From: Acinetobacter populi | GTDB lineage: Bacteria > Pseudomonadota > Gammaproteobacteria > Pseudomonadales > Moraxellaceae | NCBI RefSeq assembly: GCF_002174125.1 | Contig: NZ_NEXX01000001.1 | Coordinates: 1,258,963 to 1,322,962, forward strand | DNA: 64,000 nucleotides | Direction of reading: 5' to 3' | Position numbers and translations under genes: made by a program | The notes under the pieces: model-generated | The model's input: the letters and a program-made list of their open reading frames with translations, nothing else | What the model was told of the DNA's origin: nothing | Database searches by the model: none | Shown here: positions 51,353 through 60,357 of the stretch, in pieces | Layout: every line of letters begins with the position of its first letter | How positions within the stretch are numbered: the stretch's first letter is position 1

Positions 51353-51562
51353 TCAAAACACATTGTATTTTAGGGCAGGATTATCTTTAGAACGCTCACT
51401 ACCATCAATATTTTTTCTCGGTTTAACGCAACACTTTAAACGGGTTAATGGCGGAAAATCGGCAAGCGGCAATGCCACTTGAAATCCCTCTGCCGCAGGC
51501 ACAGCCTTTGGCGTAAAATCAGCAAAATGCGTTGCATTTTGAAACCCTGATTTTACTCCCAT
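51353..51562 (-). CDS. Candidate 69-residue ORF overlapping the guaA 3' end
   Basis: I do not recognise a family. The ATG overlaps the last codons and stop of guaA by 10 bp in another frame, so translation could be coupled. The product ([23 protein letters not shown]..., then [13 protein letters not shown]) has no signal peptide or membrane segment. It ends just before a terminator. guaA 3' ends are known integration points for genomic islands, so this may be a leftover of an integration event or a spurious frame. Confidence 0.35.
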   Translation of the reverse strand: MGVKSGFQNATHFADFTPKAVPAAEGFQVALPLADFPPLTRLKCCVKPRKNIDGSERSKDNPALKYNVF

Positions 51563-53121
51563 TCAATCGTTGCTGGTGGCTTGGATGACACGTCATATAC
51601 CACACGGGAAACATCTTTGATTTCATTCATGATACGAGTAGAAATCTTATCAACTAAATCATAAGGTAGATGGGCAAAACGAGCAGTCATAAAGTCTACT
51701 GTTTCAACTGCACGCAGTGCAATCACCCAGGCATAACGACGACCATCACCCACCACACCTACAGATTTTACCGGCTGGAATACCGCAAACGCCTGTGCCG
51801 TTTTGTCATACCAACCACTTGCGCGTAATTCCTGCATAAAGATATCATCAGCAAGACGTAAAATATCGGCATATTCTTTTTTCACTTCACCCAGAATACG
51901 CACGCCTAAACCAGGACCTGGGAATGGATGACGATAGATCATGCTATGTGGTAAACCTAAAGTTGTTCCTAGTTTACGCACTTCATCCTTAAATAAGTCA
52001 CGCAATGGTTCAACCAGATCAAACGCCAAATCTTCCGGTAAACCACCAACATTGTGATGCGACTTGATCACATGGGCCTTGCCCTGTTTACTCGCTGCGG
52101 ACTCAATAACATCGGGATAGATTGTACCCTGTGCCAAAAATTTCACTCCATCTAGTTTACGAGCTTCTTCGGCAAATACTTCAATAAATTCACGACCAAT
52201 GATTTTACGTTTTTTCTCTGGATCAACTTCACCGGCAAGCGCAGTTAAAAAGCGATTTTCTGCATCGGCACGAATCACACGGATACCCATGTTATCGGCA
52301 AACATTTGCATCACTTGATCGCCTTCGTTTAAACGAAGCAAACCATTATCGACAAATACACAAGTCAATTGATCACCAATGGCTTTATGTAAAAGTGCTG
52401 CGACAACTGATGAATCCACCCCACCGGACAGACCTAATAAAACTTTTTCATTACCAATCTGTTGGCGTAATTGCTCTACACGTAAATCGATAATATGTTC
52501 CGGTGTCCAAAGACCACCACACCCACAAATCTGATGGACAAAGTTGGATAAAAGCTCTGCACCTTTGGCAGTATGTGTCACTTCTGGGTGAAATTGCACC
52601 CCATAAAAACGGCGTGTTTCGTCAGAAGCAGCTGCAAATGGACAGCTTGCTGTGCTTGCAGTTACAGCGAAGCCTTCTGGCAAACGACTAACTTTATCGC
52701 CATGACTCATCCAGACATGCAATTGATTTTCACGATCTTGCAAATTAGCAATTAAGGCATCACGTTGCTGGATATCAACTTCGGCATAGCCGAACTCATG
52801 TACAGTCCCTGCTTCAACTTTACCACCCAATTGTTCTGCCATGGTTTGAAAACCATAACAAATCCCTAATACTGGCACACCAAGTTCAAACACGACTTTG
52901 GGTGCACGAGGACTACCCTCAAGATGCACACTTTCCGGACCACCGGATAAAATAATGCCGTTTGGATTAAACGCACGAATATCATCTTCGGACATATCGA
53001 AAGCGTACATTTCAGAATAAACACCAGCTTCACGGACACGACGGGCAATAAGCTGACTATATTGTGAACCGAAATCCAGAATCAGGATGCGATCTTCAGT
53101 AATTTGGGTATTGGTAGTCAT
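51553..53121 (-). CDS. guaA: GMP synthase (glutamine-hydrolysing)
   Basis: It converts XMP to GMP using glutamine and ATP. The protein has 522 residues from the ATG at 53121 ([13 protein letters not shown]). The class I glutamine amidotransferase domain (about 1-200) shows GICYGFQ with the nucleophile Cys and a PEV region histidine. The ATP-pyrophosphatase domain has the P-loop SGGVDSS, and the dimerisation domain ends in PATIEWE, the conserved GuaA C-terminus. An ATG at 53130 would add three codons. Confidence 0.97.
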   Translation of the reverse strand: MTTNTQITEDRILILDFGSQYSQLIARRVREAGVYSEMYAFDMSEDDIRAFNPNGIILSGGPESVHLEGSPRAPKVVFELGVPVLGICYGFQTMAEQLGGKVEAGTVHEFGYAEVDIQQRDALIANLQDRENQLHVWMSHGDKVSRLPEGFAVTASTASCPFAAASDETRRFYGVQFHPEVTHTAKGAELLSNFVHQICGCGGLWTPEHIIDLRVEQLRQQIGNEKVLLGLSGGVDSSVVAALLHKAIGDQLTCVFVDNGLLRLNEGDQVMQMFADNMGIRVIRADAENRFLTALAGEVDPEKKRKIIGREFIEVFAEEARKLDGVKFLAQGTIYPDVIESAASKQGKAHVIKSHHNVGGLPEDLAFDLVEPLRDLFKDEVRKLGTTLGLPHSMIYRHPFPGPGLGVRILGEVKKEYADILRLADDIFMQELRASGWYDKTAQAFAVFQPVKSVGVVGDGRRYAWVIALRAVETVDFMTARFAHLPYDLVDKISTRIMNEIKDVSRVVYDVSSKPPATIEWE

Positions 53122-53215
53122 GAGCAACAACTATGCAAGGCTAAAAAGAATAAGCGCAGCATTTTAGCATTTTTCCTGCCATGACGCACTTATTCTGACC
53201 TATGCAATTTGACTT

Positions 53216-53578
53216 TTATTTTAAAATTTCTAACTGTAAAACTTCGATATCTGTTGGTTTATAACGATGGGTATCCACTTCACCTACCAATTTCACCTGA
53301 GTATTTGGTTTAAAATGAGCTGGATGTAATAGGTCATCATCAATTTCGACCGAAATAGTGCCGGTTTGATCTTTAAATTCATAATGATCTTTTTGCAGAT
53401 TACGTACCAAAGTTCCAGTTAAAGTAATAAATGATTCATCCGGTAATTTTTTTGCCTGTGCAACAGTCACCGGATGCTGTAATCCTTGTGCAATCGCTTT
53501 GGCATCGTCGCCTGCCCAAGCCGGAACGCTAGCAAATACTGCACTCAAAAATATAATTTTTAACCATGCATTTTTCAT
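53216..53578 (-). CDS. YgiW/YdeI-type periplasmic OB-fold protein
   Basis: The product is 120 residues. A signal peptide (about 1-22, ending VPAWA) precedes an OB-fold (BOF) domain with the pattern ITLTGTLVRNLQKDHYEFKDQTGTISVEID and VKLVGEVD. The family responds to stress (hydrogen peroxide, cationic peptides, cadmium in relatives) but its molecular role is unsettled. It lies near guaA as a separate gene. Confidence 0.88.
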   Translation of the reverse strand: MKNAWLKIIFLSAVFASVPAWAGDDAKAIAQGLQHPVTVAQAKKLPDESFITLTGTLVRNLQKDHYEFKDQTGTISVEIDDDLLHPAHFKPNTQVKLVGEVDTHRYKPTDIEVLQLEILK

Positions 53579-53789
53579 CTCTTCTATACCTTTTATTACA
53601 CTTTTATCATTTGTTATTAAAACAAATTTTAATGATTTTCTATATTTGAGTTTTGTAGTTTAAATGCTGTTAAGATTGATACAAATAATATCCTCTCGAA
53701 AACAAATCGTCGCTTTACTTATTCAAACGTCAAAACCTTATTTGCCATATCAAAGCAGTGAAATAAAAAACCATTCTCCTGATATAAAA

Positions 53790-53817
53790 AATCCGCAAAA
53801 CATTTGCTCTGCGGATT
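53790..53817 (-). terminator. Terminator of betT
   Basis: AATCCGCA/TGCGGATT forms an 8-bp stem around a 12-base loop, followed on the minus strand by TTTTTTATATC. It lies 8 bp after the betT stop. Confidence 0.8.
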
Positions 53818-53824
53818 CTGACAT

Positions 53825-55795
53825 TTAGCGCACCACACTCAGGAAATGTAAATGCCGCTCATACTGATCAATAATATCCTTGAGCAAATCTTCCTGTGTC
53901 CAATCCATCACATCATAATTTTGTCCACCTTCTCTTAAGGACACTTCGGCCTGATAATATTTTTGTTCCTCATCTTGCTCTGTTTCCCCCAGAAAACTTG
54001 GTGGTTGGGTTTCTCTGGATACAACCTGATAGATAAAATTAATCTCTTCCTGATGATCTACCCGTAGCTGTAAACCATGCTCCACCGGGGAAATTTTGAC
54101 CTGTAGATCATGACGACGTTGCAATTCTTTGGACATGCTGGCAAATGCTTGTGCAACGGTACTTTCAATATATTGTTCAACCTCTTCCTGCGTATGCGGA
54201 TAATGCATAATCAAACTCAGACGTTGCTGCCAGCTTCTAGGTGTATGTATCGCATATGGTGTGGTACGTGCCGCCTGTAAGGCATTCATTTTAATCACAT
54301 CCATACGCAATGCCTTGATTAAACCAATACAAATCAGCAGCATGATAAAGGTAAAAGGCAAAGCACTTAAAATGGTTGCCGATTGCAAGGCCGATAACCC
54401 GCCTGCCAGCAACAAAATAATGGCCAGTGTTGCCATCAATGCCGTCCAGAATAATCGTTGCCATAAAGGTGATTGATCCGTTTTTGCTGTGAGATAATCA
54501 GTCACCAAAGCGCCGGAATCGGCAGAAGTGACAAAGAATAATACCACTAGAACCGTAGCCAGCAATTTTGAGGCATCAGCAAAAGGCAATCCACCCAAAA
54601 ACTCAAATAATGCTACCGATGGATCCTGTTGTACCGCAGTAATCAGACTGGCATGTCCTTCATGCAAGACACTGAATAATCCGGCATTGCCCATAAAGCC
54701 CATCCAGATGATGGTAAAGCCTGTTGGAATCAGCAAGACACCAACAATAAACTCACGAACCGTACGTCCTCGTGAAACACGGGCGATAAACATGCCGACA
54801 AAAGGTGACCAGGAAATCCACCAAGCCCAGTACATAATAGTCCAACCGCCAATCCAACCATTGGGTTGATAGGCATATAGATTAAACGTCATGCTAAAGA
54901 GATTGGAAATATATTGTCCGGTATTTTGCAATGTGGTTTGTAATAAATACACCGTAGGACCAGCAAAAAACACAAATAACAATAGAATAACAGCCAATAC
55001 CAGATTCAATTCCGCCAGTCGTTTAATGCCCTTATCTACACCCAATACAACAGAAATTGACGCCATGATACTGACTACAATCACTAGAATAATTTGTGTG
55101 GTTGAACTTTGTGGGATGCCAAATAAATAGCTTAAACCAGAGTTAATCTGTGTCACCCCGAAACCCAGTGTGGTGGCAACACCAAATACCGTACCAATGG
55201 TGGCAAAAGTATCAACACTATCGCCAATCGGTCCATAAATCTTTTTACCAATCATAGGGTACAGCGCGGAACGGATTTTCAGCGGTAAATTATGCCGATA
55301 AGCAAAATAGGCCAGCGATAAGCCCACCAACGCATAAATGCCCCATGCATGTAACCCCCAGTGGAAAAAGGTGATACGCATGGCAGACTGTGCTGCGGCA
55401 ATGGTTTCCGGTTCTCCAGTCGGTGGACTGGTATAATGCATAATGGGTTCTGCGACACCAAAGAACATCAAACCAATCCCCATGCCGGCAGTAAACAGCA
55501 TGGCGAACCAAGATTGATTGCTATATTCAGGTGTACTGTGATCCGGTCCCAGTTTGATTTTACCGGCATCAGAAAAGGCAAAATAACACAGCACCAATAG
55601 AAAAATAGCAACCGATAAAACATAGAACCAGCTAAAGGAAGTGGTAATCCAGTCATTCAGTTGTTTGGTTAACAATTCAAATGAATTTGGTGCAATCACC
55701 ACAACTGCTAAAAAAATAGCAATGACAATGACTGCGCTAAAAAAAACATTCGGATTGATATTATCAAAGCCTTTGACTGTCTTTTTGGAAGGCAT
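53825..55795 (-). CDS. betT: BCCT-family choline/betaine transporter
   Basis: This is an inner-membrane secondary transporter of 656 residues with 12 membrane segments and a long cytosolic C-terminal tail (about 510-656) of the kind that senses osmolarity in BetT. The BCCT core reads GIGLMFFGVAEPIMHY and WWISWSPFVGMFIARVSRGRT. No bet dehydrogenase genes adjoin. It probably imports choline for betaine synthesis or catabolism encoded elsewhere. It is divergent from the metallopeptidase gene. Confidence 0.93.
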   Translation of the reverse strand: MPSKKTVKGFDNINPNVFFSAVIVIAIFLAVVVIAPNSFELLTKQLNDWITTSFSWFYVLSVAIFLLVLCYFAFSDAGKIKLGPDHSTPEYSNQSWFAMLFTAGMGIGLMFFGVAEPIMHYTSPPTGEPETIAAAQSAMRITFFHWGLHAWGIYALVGLSLAYFAYRHNLPLKIRSALYPMIGKKIYGPIGDSVDTFATIGTVFGVATTLGFGVTQINSGLSYLFGIPQSSTTQIILVIVVSIMASISVVLGVDKGIKRLAELNLVLAVILLLFVFFAGPTVYLLQTTLQNTGQYISNLFSMTFNLYAYQPNGWIGGWTIMYWAWWISWSPFVGMFIARVSRGRTVREFIVGVLLIPTGFTIIWMGFMGNAGLFSVLHEGHASLITAVQQDPSVALFEFLGGLPFADASKLLATVLVVLFFVTSADSGALVTDYLTAKTDQSPLWQRLFWTALMATLAIILLLAGGLSALQSATILSALPFTFIMLLICIGLIKALRMDVIKMNALQAARTTPYAIHTPRSWQQRLSLIMHYPHTQEEVEQYIESTVAQAFASMSKELQRRHDLQVKISPVEHGLQLRVDHQEEINFIYQVVSRETQPPSFLGETEQDEEQKYYQAEVSLREGGQNYDVMDWTQEDLLKDIIDQYERHLHFLSVVR

Positions 55796-56155
55796 GTTTC
55801 CCCCATATATTTTTAAATTTGTATTTCGCAGTGTTGCGGAGTATGAAAATAGAATTTGCAGCTGTAAACAAAAGAGAGGATGTACAATATCAGTACGCAG
55901 TTATTTTAATAAATCACTTAAAAAATGCTGTTGTATTACTGTTATAATTTATTTTTCAATCACTTATCTATTTTTATCATACGTTGGTGATGACAATGCC
56001 TCATTACATTTTTGTGTTTCATAAAATTTTGATAAAGTATCTCTGGTTACATGAACTCTTAAAATTCCCTGTTTAAGACACAAACATCAAATTGCTTTTT
56101 AATCCAACTTATCTACAATACATAACAAAGATCAAGAATTTATAGTCATGATAAA
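55796..56155. other. 360-bp intergenic region between betT and metallopeptidase genes
   Basis: This AT-rich region holds the two divergent promoters. I see no ORF with a convincing start, no long hairpin and no repeat family. The metallopeptidase start has no good ribosome-binding site. Confidence 0.5.
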
Positions 56156-57244
56156 ATGAAAGTATTTTACTGTCCTCAATGCCAATCCGAGATTTTTTTT
56201 ACCAACTATTTTTGTGGAGGTTGCCAGCATCCGGTTGGTTATGTGCCACGCCTGCAAAGTATGATGACCTTCCATGTCGACGAACAAGGCTGGATGGCGC
56301 TGGACGGTTCAAAAAAATATTATCGCCCATGTCGGAATTATCAACAACACAATGTTTGCAACTGGATGGTAGAACAAGATAGTGCATCAGATTTGTGTTG
56401 TTCCTGCCAGCTCACTACGGTGATTCCCGATTTGCATGAAGCAAAAAATATTGAATATTGGGCCAAACTGGAAACAGCCAAACGCCGTTTTTTATACATG
56501 ACCCAACGTCTGAACATTTTCCCCTGTGCCAAAAAAACACCTGATGATCCTCGGGGCTTAAGTTTTCATTTTCTGGTACCTACCGACGATCAACCGGTAC
56601 TTACAGGCCATGCCAATGGTGTCATCACGTTAAATGCCTATGAAGCCGATACCGTCTATCGTGAAACCACTCGGATTTCGATGGGTGAAAACTATCGTAC
56701 CTTACTAGGGCATTTTCGCCATGAAAGCGGCCATTTTTATTTTGATGTATTAGTACAAAATACGCCATGGATTGAATCATTTAGACAGCTTTTTGGTGAT
56801 GAACGTCAGGATTACGGCGAAACATTACAGTATTATTATGATCACGGGCCAGTTGCCAGATGGCAAGAAAATTACATCAGTGCCTATGCCAGCAGTCATC
56901 CATGGGAAGACTGGGCCGAAACTTGGGCGCATTATCTACATATGATCAGTACGCTGGATACCGCATTTTTTACCGGGATCTCCATTCAAAAACAGTCGCC
57001 ACTTGATCATGAGCTTAAATTTGATGGTTGCCCTGTCGATAGTGCAAATTTCCATTTAACCGTCAAAAACTGGTTTGCCCTCACCTACGGTTTAAACTCA
57101 CTCAATCGCAGTATGGGACTGGAAGACGCCTATCCGTTCACCTTATCAGATAAAGTATTGGAAAAATTACATTTTATCCATCAAGTGTTAATGGATATTG
57201 TTGATCAAAAAAATCAGGATCAACGCTTTAATACAACCTTTTAA
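56156..57244 (+). CDS. Zinc-ribbon putative metallopeptidase (COG4307-like)
   Basis: This 362-residue cytosolic protein has N-terminal zinc-ribbon pairs (CPQCQ and CGGCQ; later CCSCQ). A long domain with the zinc-peptidase motif HESGH (in GHFRHESGHFYFD) and a distal Glu-rich segment (WEDWAETWAHY) follows, which may supply the third ligand. This layout belongs to the putative zinc-binding metallopeptidase family (Peptidase_Mx type). The substrate is unknown. It is a single gene divergent from betT. Confidence 0.85.
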   Translation: MKVFYCPQCQSEIFFTNYFCGGCQHPVGYVPRLQSMMTFHVDEQGWMALDGSKKYYRPCRNYQQHNVCNWMVEQDSASDLCCSCQLTTVIPDLHEAKNIEYWAKLETAKRRFLYMTQRLNIFPCAKKTPDDPRGLSFHFLVPTDDQPVLTGHANGVITLNAYEADTVYRETTRISMGENYRTLLGHFRHESGHFYFDVLVQNTPWIESFRQLFGDERQDYGETLQYYYDHGPVARWQENYISAYASSHPWEDWAETWAHYLHMISTLDTAFFTGISIQKQSPLDHELKFDGCPVDSANFHLTVKNWFALTYGLNSLNRSMGLEDAYPFTLSDKVLEKLHFIHQVLMDIVDQKNQDQRFNTTF

Positions 57245-57547
57245 TCAGGTTAAGATCACTGCTTGCATACATCAGAAGATTATCCTGTCAATCTATGGTG
57301 CAAGGTTTGCATGATGATCAAAATAAAAATTTTTTCCCCAATGATTTTATAGTGACCTTAAAATTTTATCGAGAATTGTAAAAAAATCATCTTTAATGTT
57401 ATCAAATAATTAGTTATTGCTCACAATCTAAAATTCAATTGTCTACAAAAAATAGGCTGTTTTTATTTCTAATGGTATAGATATTGCTTAATTACTTCTA
57501 ATCGCTGTTTATCGTGCGCTGAGAGTCATGTCTTGCGTTTCCCCACA

Positions 57548-57566
57548 TTTGTATTTTTGATACAAA
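57548..57566. promoter_or_regulatory. Palindrome upstream of the BMP/Rieske operon
   Basis: TTTGTATTTTTGATACAAA has 7-bp perfect inverted arms around 5 bases. It lies just before the ribosome-binding site (AGGAG, 57576-57580) of the first gene, so a bound regulator would block transcription. The rest of the 341-bp region 57245-57585 is AT-rich, and I see nothing else in it. Confidence 0.55.
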
Positions 57567-57585
57567 AATAGGTATAGGAGTTTGT

Positions 57586-58761
57586 ATGCTTAATCATATG
57601 AAAAAAATAGACGAAAAATCATCTCCCTGTGCAACAAAAAAATATTCTATACAGCACATGATGGCTAAGTTTAAAAAAACCGCCATCGCCACAACCGGCA
57701 GTTTTTTAGCCATCACAGGATTATCGATTGCCATTTGCAGCACCAATGCTCAGGCAGCACAACCTTTAAAAGCAGCTTTTGTCTACCTTGGCCCTCCCGG
57801 TGATCATGGCTGGACTTATGCCCATGACCAAAGCCGTATTCGCACCGAAGCAGATTTAAAAGGAGCAGTAAAAACCAGTTTTGTTGCCAATGTTCCAGAA
57901 ACAGGGGATGCCGAACGTATTTTTCGTAATCTGGCACAACAAGGTAACAAAGTGATTTTTGGTACCTCATTTGGCTATATGAATGCCATGGAAAAAGTAT
58001 CGCGCCAGTTCCCAAATACCATTTTTATGCATGCAACAGGCTATAAATCCGGAAAAAATCTCGGCACCTATAATGTTCGTATGTATCAGAATGCTTACTT
58101 GCTCGGTGTGCTTGCAGGTAAAACCACCAAAACCAATAAAATCGGTGTGGTCGGTTCTTTCCCAATTCCAGAAGTTGTACGCAATATCAATGCCTTCACC
58201 ATTGGAGCGCGCAGTGTTAATCCAAAAGTCACCACACAAGTCATTTGGGTCAATACTTGGTACGACCCAGGCAAGGAACGTGATGCTGCACTCACCCTGA
58301 TTTCGCAAAAAAATGATGTACTGATGCAAAACACTGACTCTCCAGCGGTAGTACAGGCAGCACAATCCAAAGGTGTATATGCCTTTGGTTGGGATTCTGA
58401 TATGTCAAAATTCGGTAGCGAAGCCCATCTTGCTGCCGCAGCAATTCACTGGGACAAAATCTACGATAAAACCCTGCGTGATGTGCAAGCCAACAAATGG
58501 ACCAATACACCCATCTATTATGGTATTCGGGAAGGTGCAGTTGATGTTGAAAACTTGAATGCGTCGATTCCAGCCGAAACCAAAAAAATCTTTCAAGAAC
58601 GTCGTGCTGCATTAAAATCCGGCAAACTTAATCCTTTTGCAGGTCCGCTTTATAATCAAGCCGGACAGCAATTTGTCAAAGCCGGACAAGTCTATAGCGA
58701 TGATGCACTCAATAAAATCAACTTTTATGTCCAAGGTGTCACTGGGGCATTACCAAAGTAA
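57586..58761 (+). CDS. BMP-family ABC-type substrate-binding protein
   Basis: This periplasmic binding protein of the BMP/PnrA-type family has 391 residues. Relatives bind nucleosides and purines. A strong AGGAG site fixes the ATG at 57586. The n-region is then long, and the hydrophobic core (about 28-50) leads to a cleavage site after ...NAQAA. Family landmarks are AFVYLGPPGDHGWTYAHDQ, GTSFGYMNAMEKVSRQFP and KIGVVGSFPIPEVVRNINAFTIGA. No permease or ATPase gene is beside it. Instead it leads an operon with a Rieske protein, an oxygenase subunit and a GST-like protein. Confidence 0.88.
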   Translation: MLNHMKKIDEKSSPCATKKYSIQHMMAKFKKTAIATTGSFLAITGLSIAICSTNAQAAQPLKAAFVYLGPPGDHGWTYAHDQSRIRTEADLKGAVKTSFVANVPETGDAERIFRNLAQQGNKVIFGTSFGYMNAMEKVSRQFPNTIFMHATGYKSGKNLGTYNVRMYQNAYLLGVLAGKTTKTNKIGVVGSFPIPEVVRNINAFTIGARSVNPKVTTQVIWVNTWYDPGKERDAALTLISQKNDVLMQNTDSPAVVQAAQSKGVYAFGWDSDMSKFGSEAHLAAAAIHWDKIYDKTLRDVQANKWTNTPIYYGIREGAVDVENLNASIPAETKKIFQERRAALKSGKLNPFAGPLYNQAGQQFVKAGQVYSDDALNKINFYVQGVTGALPK

Positions 58762-58796
58762 GATTTTGATTGAAGTATGATTGATTGAGGAGAAAA

Positions 58797-59465
58797 ATGA
58801 TGTCTGTGCAGTGGTTACCCATTTTACCATCTGAACTTTTGCAAAATACCGAAGTGCTAAAAGTACTGATCAATGGCAAGGAAGTTGTGGTATGGCGGTC
58901 AGCATTAGGTCATGTACAAATTTGGGAAAATCGCTGCCCGCATCGCAGTGTCCGCTTGAGTCTAGGTCATGTTGATGGTGAAAATCTGGTATGTGCCTAC
59001 CATGGCTGGGAATTTGCAGCCCAAGATGGTTCCTGCCAAAAAATTCCGGCTCAACCGGAACAACGTGCACCGAAAAGTGTATGCAGTAAAGCCTATCCTG
59101 TATCAGAAAATAACGGCATGATCTGGTTTGGTGGTTTTGACCACGAGCTTAAGCCGGAACCCTTATCTCAGCAAACCCTATTTCCAAAAATCACGCCTGT
59201 ACATTATGCCGGATCGGTTCTGATCCATTGCGCTATTGATGAAGTGAGCGAGTTTTTACAGCATCTGCATTTTAGGCAAGTTTCTCCCTACTGTTTTTTA
59301 GGCGATGATGAGTTTGCTGATGTTCAACTTATTATCACCCCAACAGACACTGAAAAAACCACACTGCATGCCCTGCAACCACAGGCCGAAAGCGTACAAC
59401 GCAGCCTAGACAGTTTATTTCAAATTCGCCAACAACTTGAGGAGCACCAATATGCCGTCCTCTAA
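58797..59465 (+). CDS. Rieske 2Fe-2S protein with degenerate oxygenase domain
   Basis: This is a 222-residue protein with an N-terminal Rieske domain. The cluster ligands are C47-x-H49 and C66-x2-H69 (CPHR...CAYHGW). The region after it retains the shape of a Rieske oxygenase catalytic domain, but the iron-site motif has decayed to E152-F-L-Q155-H-L-H158-F-R-Q-V-S163, whereas the partner has N-x2-D-x2-H-x4-H. So it probably only carries electrons. The ATG at 58797 follows GAGGAG by 4 bases; a TTG frame from 58785 is not used. It ends overlapping the next gene by 14 bp. Confidence 0.85.
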   Translation: MMSVQWLPILPSELLQNTEVLKVLINGKEVVVWRSALGHVQIWENRCPHRSVRLSLGHVDGENLVCAYHGWEFAAQDGSCQKIPAQPEQRAPKSVCSKAYPVSENNGMIWFGGFDHELKPEPLSQQTLFPKITPVHYAGSVLIHCAIDEVSEFLQHLHFRQVSPYCFLGDDEFADVQLIITPTDTEKTTLHALQPQAESVQRSLDSLFQIRQQLEEHQYAVL

Positions 59466-60357
59466 CCAAGAATTAGCATATTTACCCATTGATCACTCCC
59501 TGATTGGAGAGTGGATCGTGGTCGCGTCTACAGAAGAATTTAAGGATAAAAACAGCGTTACCACCCGCCTTGATCGGCATGCCTTACGTATTGATAAACT
59601 AGAGCAGCATTATCAAATCCAGTTTCTATCCAGCGAAATGCAGGCTGTCCCCGTCCAAGCGCAAGAAGCCTATGGATTTATTTGGTTATGCATCGGCACA
59701 GCCAACAAAGCACTGTTTACCCTAGAAGAATATGACCATCCACAAGCACGACTTGTACCATGTGGTGCTTATGGCGTACGTACTTCACCGCTACGTGCTG
59801 TGGAAAATTTTCTGGATATGGCACATTTCCCCTATGTCCACACCAATATTCTGGGTGCAGAACCCTTAACAGCAGTGAAACCTTATAAAGTTGAACATCG
59901 ACAAAATGTTGATGAATTATGGGCGACTGAATGCGTTTTCACCCAACCCCTTGCTGCACCCAACTCACAAGAACCACAGGAAACCGAATATATTTATCGG
60001 GTATTATCACCTTTAAATGTCTTACTCTATAAAATCAATACCGCAGCATCAGGCATTATTCCAGCCGATGTGATTTGTCTTTTTATTCAGCCTTTAGGCG
60101 AAACCCAAATTCGTGCTCATTTACTCATGGTATTGGATGATCAAAGTAGCCATATGACAGATATGGTGCTATTCCAGCAAAAAATCTTTACCCAAGATAA
60201 ACCCATTCTAGAAAATCATGTGCCATTAAAACTCCCCTTGGCCGCCAGAATTGAAATTCCAACACGGGCTGATGCCATGGCAACTGCCTATCGTAAATGG
60301 TTATTTGAAAAAAATTGGACCTATGGCAGTGATTTAAAAAAAGAGGTGGCAGCTTAA
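59452..60357 (+). CDS. Rieske-less non-haem iron oxygenase catalytic subunit (NdmC-like)
   Basis: This 301-residue protein has the mononuclear iron motif N119-F-L-D122-M-A-H125-F-P-Y-V-H130, perfect for Rieske-type oxygenases, in a VanA-like catalytic domain. The N-terminal 80 residues keep only a Rieske-fold skeleton (GEWIVVASTEEF, then YGFIWLCIG) and contain no Cys-x-His or Cys-x2-His. Thus it needs an external Rieske partner, and the upstream gene supplies one. The organisation resembles NdmC of caffeine degraders. The ATG at 59452 has GAGGAG 7 bases upstream. The substrate is unknown. Confidence 0.85.
   Translation: MPSSNQELAYLPIDHSLIGEWIVVASTEEFKDKNSVTTRLDRHALRIDKLEQHYQIQFLSSEMQAVPVQAQEAYGFIWLCIGTANKALFTLEEYDHPQARLVPCGAYGVRTSPLRAVENFLDMAHFPYVHTNILGAEPLTAVKPYKVEHRQNVDELWATECVFTQPLAAPNSQEPQETEYIYRVLSPLNVLLYKINTAASGIIPADVICLFIQPLGETQIRAHLLMVLDDQSSHMTDMVLFQQKIFTQDKPILENHVPLKLPLAARIEIPTRADAMATAYRKWLFEKNWTYGSDLKKEVAA

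Noticed and set aside
55641..56024. 127-codon plus-strand ORF over the start of betT
   Set aside because: Half of it is antisense to betT, and the rest is AT-rich promoter sequence; no ribosome-binding site or family similarity.
57245..57585. Purine riboswitch upstream of the BMP operon
   Set aside because: I could not find the three-way junction or the conserved loop sequences of known purine riboswitches; only a short operator-like palindrome is present.
58785..60357. The Rieske and oxygenase genes as one gene broken by a frameshift
   Set aside because: Each has its own strong ribosome-binding site. The first continues into a degenerate catalytic region, and the second has its own Rieske-fold N-terminus. 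A frameshift would not duplicate those parts.
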